DNA of 11,030 bases from Paracoccaceae bacterium. GTDB lineage: Bacteria > Pseudomonadota > Alphaproteobacteria > Rhodobacterales > Rhodobacteraceae. Shown piece by piece: positions 6,683-11,030 of this stretch (position 1 is its first letter; every line of letters begins with the position of its first letter). The DNA lies in NCBI GenBank assembly GCA_023263735.1, contig JALQUQ010000065.1, forward strand, positions 1 to 11,030, written 5' to 3'. Both the position numbers and the translations under genes were made by a program. The notes under the pieces were generated by a model. The model did no database searches. It was not told the origin of the DNA and worked only from the letters and a program-made list of their open reading frames with translations.

Positions 6683-9217
6683 GTGCAGAAAACACCCGCC
6701 AGCGATGAATTCACCGTCGTCACCCCCTCCGCCCGCATCGACCGGCAGGCGCATGGGTGGCGGGCGAAATGTCTTCAGCGTCTGGTGCGGCTTGATCTGC
6801 CGGTGCCTCAGACCGTGGCCATTCCGGCGGCGACCGTGCGGGCGATCGCGGCGGGCCATCTGATTGATTGCAAAGAGATTCTGTCGCATTTCGGGCCCAA
6901 TCCGCTGGTCTCGGTCCGCCCCAGCCCGGAAAACCCCGATTGGGGGGGGCCGGCCACGGTGTTGAATGTCGGGCTGAACCGCGACCGCATGCCCAAACTG
7001 GCCGAACGCCATGGTCAGGCCGGGGCCGAGGCCATCGCCTTGCGCTTCATTCAAAGTTACGCGACCCATGTGGCGCGGCTCGACCCCGACATGTTCCCTG
7101 TGACCGAGCCCTCCGGGGCCGCGATTCAGGAGGCGATTCGCGTCTATGAATATGAAATGGACGAAGAATTCCCCCGCACCGCCGATCGCCAATTGGCCGA
7201 TGTCTTGCGCTCGATGGCCCGCGCCTGGGAGGGCACGACGGCGCGTCTGTTGCGTCAGGCCAAGGGTGCCCCGGCCGAGGCATCGCTGGGGCTGGTCGTT
7301 CAGGCCATGGCGCAAGGCGTTGGCAAAGGCATTTCCGGCGCGGGCGTCATCCAGTTCGTCGATGGCGTGACAGGGCAGCCGCAGATCACCGGGCGCTATC
7401 TGGGGCAAGGGCAGGGCCGCGACGTGATGACCGACAGCGGCGCGATCTATCTGACCAAAGACCCGCGCGGCCCCTCGCTCGAAGAGCTGGCACCCGAGAT
7501 TTTTGACGATCTCGTGCGCTTTGGGGCGGCCTGTCGGCGGCGCTTGCGCGAAGAGATGCAGATCGAATTCACCATCGAAGATGGCCGTTTGGCGGTTCTG
7601 GATGCGATCCGCGTGCAGCGGTCGTCGCGCGCGGGTCTGCGCATCGCCGTCGCCTTGGCCGAGGATGAGGTGATTTCCCGGCAAGAGGCGGTGTTGCGGG
7701 TAGAACCGCGTGCCCTGTCCGAACTGTTGCACAAGCAGGTCGATCCCCGCGTCCCGCGCGCGGTGCTGGCGACGGGCATCGCGGCCAGCCCCGGCGGCGC
7801 GGTGGGCAAGATCGTGTTTTCCTCTTCGGCCGCGCAGGCCTTTGCCGCGCGGGGGGAGGCCTGCATTCTGGTCCGGCGCGAAACCGCCCCCGAAGATATT
7901 CGTGGCATGCATTCCGCCGTTGGGGTTCTGACCGAACGCGGCGGGATGACCAGTCACGCCGCCGTGATCGCGCGCGGCTTGGGGCTGCCCTGCGTGGTGG
8001 GGGCCGATATCCGCATTCATGCGCGGGACAAGCAGATCGTCGCCAACGGTCGCAAACTGGGCGAGGGCGATCTGATCACGCTTGACGGATCGACCGGCCA
8101 GATCCTCGAGGGGGAGGCCGAGATGCTGCCCCCCGCGCTGGATGATCATTTCCGCAAATTGCTGGGCTGGGCCGACCAGTTCCGCGACATCGGGGTGCGC
8201 GCCAATGCCGATACCCCCGCCGATGCGGCGACGGCCCGCGCCTTTGCCGCCGAAGGCATCGGACTTTGCCGCACCGAACACATGTTCTTTGAAGAGGCGC
8301 GGCTGATCGCCATGCGCGAGATGATCTTTGCCGATAAATCCGAAGATCGCGCCGCCGCCCTTGCCCGGTTGTTGCCGATGCAACGCGATGATTTTGTGCA
8401 GCTTTTTGACATCATGGCGGGCTTGCCGGTTTGTATCCGGCTGTTTGACCCGCCGCTGCACGAATTCCTCCCGCATGAGCGCGAGGGGATGCGCGAACTG
8501 GCCGAGGCGCTGGATAAACCCCTGTCCGATGTGACCCGCCGGGTCGAAGCCTTGCGCGAATTCAACCCGATGCTGGGGATGCGGGGGGTGCGGTTGGGTG
8601 TGGTGCTGCCCGAAATCTATGACATGCAGGCCCGCGCGATCTTTGAGGCCACGGTCGAGGTTGCGCGGCGCGGCGCGGCGGTGGTGCCCGAGATCATGAT
8701 CCCGCTGGTCTCTGCCCGGCGCGAGGTCGAGCTGGTGAAAACCCGGGTCGATGCCGTTGCGGCGGCGGTCAAGGTCAGCATGAAATGTGATTTCGATTAC
8801 AAACTGGGGGTGATGGTCGAAACGCCCCGCGCGGCCCTGCGCGCGGGTGAGATCGCCCAGCATGCGTCCTTTCTGTCGTTTGGCACCAATGACCTGACCC
8901 AGATGACCTATGGTCTGTCGCGTGACGATGCGGGCCGGTTCATGAACACCTATGTCCAGAAAGGTGTGTTCCGCGAAGATCCGTTCCACATTCTGGATAC
9001 GGACGGGGTGGGCGAGCTGCTTTTGATCGGGGCGGATCGGGGCCGAAACACCCGCCCGGATCTGACCGTTTCGATCTGCGGCGAGCATGGCGGCAATCCC
9101 GAATCAATCGGTTTTTGTCGGCAAGCCGGGTTCGATTATGTGTCTTGTTCCCCGTATCGGGTGCCCATGGCGCGGTTGGCGGCGGCCCATTTGGCCCTGA
9201 AGGACATAGTTGTCTGA
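6683..9217 (+). CDS. Pyruvate phosphate dikinase-like PEP-binding protein with divergent ATP-grasp half
   Basis: An 844-aa cytoplasmic protein of the pyruvate phosphate dikinase (PPDK) family, somewhat shorter than the ~875-aa norm. PPDK interconverts ATP + Pi + pyruvate and AMP + PPi + PEP through a phosphohistidine. The swivelling domain is intact: ERGGMTSHAAVIARG holds His425 and the regulatory-type Thr423. The PEP/pyruvate barrel is also intact: GLCRTEHMF (Arg530), IRLFDPPLHEF (Arg586), MVETPRAAL (Glu713), FGTNDLTQMTYGLSRDD (Asn736, Asp737) and CGEHGGNP (Cys799). The N-terminal ATP-grasp half is divergent. The expected GGKGANLAEM reads GWRAKCLQRL (25-34), AQGEDV reads GQGRDV (242-247), and the IEFTIEDG region (294-301) has Gln293 and Asp307 where I expect Asp and Gln; Arg79 in VSVR is kept. 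It stands alone after the glyS terminator. It is either a PPDK with shifted nucleotide use or a PEP-binding protein of other function. Confidence 0.88.
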   Translation: MQKTPASDEFTVVTPSARIDRQAHGWRAKCLQRLVRLDLPVPQTVAIPAATVRAIAAGHLIDCKEILSHFGPNPLVSVRPSPENPDWGGPATVLNVGLNRDRMPKLAERHGQAGAEAIALRFIQSYATHVARLDPDMFPVTEPSGAAIQEAIRVYEYEMDEEFPRTADRQLADVLRSMARAWEGTTARLLRQAKGAPAEASLGLVVQAMAQGVGKGISGAGVIQFVDGVTGQPQITGRYLGQGQGRDVMTDSGAIYLTKDPRGPSLEELAPEIFDDLVRFGAACRRRLREEMQIEFTIEDGRLAVLDAIRVQRSSRAGLRIAVALAEDEVISRQEAVLRVEPRALSELLHKQVDPRVPRAVLATGIAASPGGAVGKIVFSSSAAQAFAARGEACILVRRETAPEDIRGMHSAVGVLTERGGMTSHAAVIARGLGLPCVVGADIRIHARDKQIVANGRKLGEGDLITLDGSTGQILEGEAEMLPPALDDHFRKLLGWADQFRDIGVRANADTPADAATARAFAAEGIGLCRTEHMFFEEARLIAMREMIFADKSEDRAAALARLLPMQRDDFVQLFDIMAGLPVCIRLFDPPLHEFLPHEREGMRELAEALDKPLSDVTRRVEALREFNPMLGMRGVRLGVVLPEIYDMQARAIFEATVEVARRGAAVVPEIMIPLVSARREVELVKTRVDAVAAAVKVSMKCDFDYKLGVMVETPRAALRAGEIAQHASFLSFGTNDLTQMTYGLSRDDAGRFMNTYVQKGVFREDPFHILDTDGVGELLLIGADRGRNTRPDLTVSICGEHGGNPESIGFCRQAGFDYVSCSPYRVPMARLAAAHLALKDIVV

Positions 9218-9241
9218 CCGATTTTTGACGCAATATCTAGG

Positions 9242-9278
9242 GTTTATGCGGGAAACTTAAAGTAACGCATAAACTTTT
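9242..9278. other. Perfect 9-bp inverted repeat after the dikinase-like gene
   Basis: GTTTATGCG (9242-9250) and CGCATAAAC (9266-9274) form a perfect stem around a 15-nt AT-rich loop, followed by TTTT (9275-9278). It starts 25 bases after the stop at 9217. It could be a weak terminator for that gene, given the T-run, or an operator upstream of the hydrolase. The rest of 9218-9432 holds no gene and no promoter I would defend. Confidence 0.45.
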
Positions 9279-9432
9279 CGGCAAAATTCCGCCGATTGGG
9301 CCGTGATTTTTGCTGCATTCCTGCAACATGAATAGACAGGCGCCCGGGTTTCGCCGTATCGCCGCTCAAGGGCCTTCTTGATCACAGTTGTGTGAGGGGG
9401 GCTCTGAACGGCAACAAGACGGAACGTAGACA

Positions 9433-10110
9433 ATGCGCTTGCGACATGTCTGGGCCCTGATCGCCACTCTGGCGGCGGCCCAATCTGGAGCGGCCTTCGC
9501 CGAGGTGACGGTGAGCCTGTCCAATAGCCCCGCTGAGGGGATTTCGACTCAGATCGCCTCGGTGATCGGGGCGCAAAATGCTTTCGTTGCGGGCTTGGGC
9601 CACGACCAGATGGAGCGCGTCGCGCGCGGACTGGCTGAACCGAAAGCGAAAAAATCGGATAAATCCGAGCCACAGACCATTCGCTATGAGCCGGATTTTC
9701 TGGCCAAGCAGCCCGCCCCCGAGGGGGACAGGGAATGGCAATGCCTGCGTGAGGCGCTGTATTTCGAGGCGCGGGGCGAATCCCTTCAGGGCCAGTTTGC
9801 GGTGGCCGAAGTGATCTTGAACCGCGTGGATAGCCCGCGGTTTCCCAAATCGATCTGCGGCGTCGTGCATCAGAGCGGCGGCGGTTCCTGCCAGTTTTCC
9901 TATATTTGCGACGGCAAGGCCGAGGTGATGGCAGATCGCCGGTCGCTGGATCGGGCCGGGCGCATTGCCCGCCTGATGCTTGACGGTGCGCCGCGTCAGT
10001 TGACCGGTGGTGCCACCTTCTTCCACACCCGCGCGGTTCGCCCGAACTGGTCGAACAAATTCGCCCGCACAGCCTCGATTGGTGAGCATCTGTTCTACCG
10101 CGCGCACTGA
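9433..10110 (+). CDS. Exported cell wall hydrolase, SleB/CwlJ (Hydrolase_2) family
   Basis: A 225-aa protein with a classical signal peptide: MRLRHVW, then a hydrophobic ALIATLAAA core, and cleavage after AFA (residue 23). The mature N-terminal part (24-100) is low in recognisable motifs, with a charged KAKKSDKSE patch. The SleB/CwlJ domain spans about 103-224: CLREALYFEARGES (104-117) carries the conserved glutamates 112 and 116, followed by AVAEVILNRV (123-132), ICGVVHQ (141-147), CQFSYICDGK (153-162) and GATFFHTRAVRPNWS (193-207). Four cysteines (104, 142, 153, 159) could form periplasmic disulfides. The family includes spore-cortex lytic enzymes in Bacillus; in non-sporulating alphaproteobacteria it is thought to cleave peptidoglycan in the envelope. 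The ATG is preceded by a weak ACGGAAC site. Monocistronic by spacing. Confidence 0.93.
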   Translation: MRLRHVWALIATLAAAQSGAAFAEVTVSLSNSPAEGISTQIASVIGAQNAFVAGLGHDQMERVARGLAEPKAKKSDKSEPQTIRYEPDFLAKQPAPEGDREWQCLREALYFEARGESLQGQFAVAEVILNRVDSPRFPKSICGVVHQSGGGSCQFSYICDGKAEVMADRRSLDRAGRIARLMLDGAPRQLTGGATFFHTRAVRPNWSNKFARTASIGEHLFYRAH

Positions 10111-10126
10111 CCCCTTGGGCGAAAAC

Positions 10127-10151
10127 GAGCGGCGGCAATGTCGTCGCTCTT
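10127..10151 (+). terminator. Hairpin after the cell wall hydrolase gene
   Basis: GAGCGGCG (10127-10134) pairs with CGTCGCTC (10142-10149) through one G-U pair, with a 7-nt loop, 16 bases after the hydrolase stop. The following TT is too short for a strong intrinsic terminator, so it may terminate weakly or only stabilise the 3' end. The remainder up to 10235 shows nothing I can name. Confidence 0.35.
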
Positions 10152-10235
10152 GCGTCGTCAGTCGGGTTCAGGCAAGTGCAACGGCAACGAAGCCTTTAGC
10201 GAACGTGTGAACCTGTCCGGGCCGTGGGGGGCCAG

Positions 10236-11030
10236 ATGACGAGCGATATCAGCCAAGCCTTTGCGCATCCCGAAGAGCGCAGCATCGCCTCGGCCGGCGC
10301 GGACCCTCGGGATCGCATCAGCTTGCGCGACCATGTCGTCGAGGTGGATATCGGCGCTTTCCAGAAAGAACGTGGCCATAAACAACGGGTTATGTTCAAT
10401 GTTGTGGTCGAGGTGCGGCCCGTCGATCAGCCGTTGAACGATGATGTCGATCGCATCCTGTCTTATGACCGGATCACCGAGGCGATTGCCATCGAACTGG
10501 CGGCCGAGCGTCTGAACCTGCTGGAGACGCTGGCCGAACGGGTGGCCGAACGGATTTTGGCCGAACCCCAAGCCATGCGGGCCTTTGTTCGGATCGAAAA
10601 GCTGGACATCGGCCCCTATAAGCTGGGCGTCGAAATCGCGCGCTCGCGGGCCGAAGTGGCGGTGCAGGTGGTGGATGCCGATGGCGAAGCATCGGCCGTG
10701 CATCCCTTGGTCGTGCATTTTGACAATGCGGCCATCACCGACCCCAATTTGTCGGCGCGCATCGATGTGTTGCTGGCGCGGGGTGCGCCCTGCATTTTCA
10801 CGGTCGAACCGCCCGATGATCCGCGCCCGATGACCGGCCACAAACCGACGCAGCGCCGCATTGATCTGTTGGCGATCGAACAAAACGCCTGGGCCTTGGC
10901 TGCGCGTGATCCGCGCTGCGTGGTCGTGGCCACCCGCACCGAAATCGACTGGGCGGTCAAACGCGGCCAATCGGTGGTCTGGGCCCCGTCGAAAATGGTG
11001 CTCGATGCCGTGGATGGCCCGAAATCCGTG
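10236..11030 (+). CDS. folB: Dihydroneopterin aldolase with long C-terminal extension (3' end outside window)
   Basis: This enzyme converts 7,8-dihydroneopterin to 6-hydroxymethyl-dihydropterin and glycolaldehyde in folate synthesis in the cytoplasm. 265 residues are visible and the frame is still open at the window end. Residues 1-27 are a poorly conserved lead. The FolB domain runs about 28-134: RDHVVEVDIGAFQKERGHKQ with Glu45, the active-site Tyr77 in LSYDRI, Glu97 in LLETLAERVA, and Lys122 in RIEKLDIGPYK. These match the catalytic and pterin-binding positions I know for the family. A normal FolB of ~120 aa would end here, but at least 130 more residues follow, unlike any domain I recognise. 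The ATG has a GGGGGG stretch 6 bases upstream. An in-frame GTG at 10224 is possible and a TAG at 10197 closes the frame. It is probably the first gene of a folate operon continuing to the right. Confidence 0.9.
   Translation, partial: MTSDISQAFAHPEERSIASAGADPRDRISLRDHVVEVDIGAFQKERGHKQRVMFNVVVEVRPVDQPLNDDVDRILSYDRITEAIAIELAAERLNLLETLAERVAERILAEPQAMRAFVRIEKLDIGPYKLGVEIARSRAEVAVQVVDADGEASAVHPLVVHFDNAAITDPNLSARIDVLLARGAPCIFTVEPPDDPRPMTGHKPTQRRIDLLAIEQNAWALAARDPRCVVVATRTEIDWAVKRGQSVVWAPSKMVLDAVDGPKSV

Noticed and set aside
6365..9088. A 907-codon open frame on the minus strand opposite the dikinase-like gene
   Set aside because: It is longer than the real gene, but its product is His/Gln/Arg-rich with no motif, while the + strand shows many exact PPDK signatures. 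It is a high-GC codon artefact.
9376..9395. FNR- or CRP-type site in TTGATCACAGTTGTG
   Set aside because: Only one FNR half-site is present, without ATCAA at the right spacing, and the TCACA/TGTGA arms are in the wrong order for CRP.
1..11030. Mobile element, CRISPR array, toxin-antitoxin or defence system
   Set aside because: No transposase, integrase, direct-repeat array, tRNA-associated boundary or defence-type protein was seen; every gene is a chromosomal housekeeping or envelope gene.

Overview
The window (about 60% GC by eye) reads as an ordinary chromosomal stretch of an alphaproteobacterium of the order Rhodobacterales (Rhodobacter/Gemmobacter/Tabrizicola-like). Three things point there: a glyQ - small membrane protein - glyS arrangement, a glyS followed by a PEP-utilising dikinase-like gene, and the intergenic CCAAAATATCC...GGATTTTGG hairpin that I associate from memory with that group. 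Proteins were identified by reading motifs; no database search was possible.

Layout. The 3' part of a TrkH potassium transporter gene enters from the left on the + strand (1-692). It converges on a long minus-strand gene (776-2608) for an exported SPOR / peptidoglycan-binding / trypsin-fold protein. A 238-bp divergent intergenic region follows, with a good sigma70-like promoter and a terminator-like leader hairpin, and it drives the glycyl-tRNA synthetase operon. That operon is glyQ (2847-3776), a small membrane-anchored protein overlapping it by ATGA (3773-4249), and glyS (4251-6473), closed by a complex hairpin region ending in a strong intrinsic terminator (6536-6562). Next come a GTG-started pyruvate phosphate dikinase-like PEP-binding protein (6683-9217), an exported SleB/CwlJ-type cell wall hydrolase (9433-10110), and the 5' part of a dihydroneopterin aldolase gene, folB (10236 to the window end).

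How the genes work together. glyQ and glyS encode the two subunits of one enzyme and are clearly co-transcribed; the small protein between them is translationally coupled but has no evident role in charging. The SPOR/PGB protein and the hydrolase are both envelope proteins likely to act on or bind peptidoglycan, but they are not in one operon. folB belongs to folate synthesis and probably starts a downstream unit outside the window.

I found no mobile element, CRISPR array, tRNA/rRNA, phage gene or defence island. The points most worth a second look are degenerate enzymes and unusual RNA structure. The trypsin-fold domain appears to have lost its catalytic residues (GDAGGP in place of GDSGGP). 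The dikinase-like protein keeps its phosphohistidine and PEP/pyruvate site but looks altered at its ATP-binding residues. FolB carries a long C-terminal extension. There is a possible attenuator in the glyQ leader and a set of mutually exclusive hairpins after glyS.
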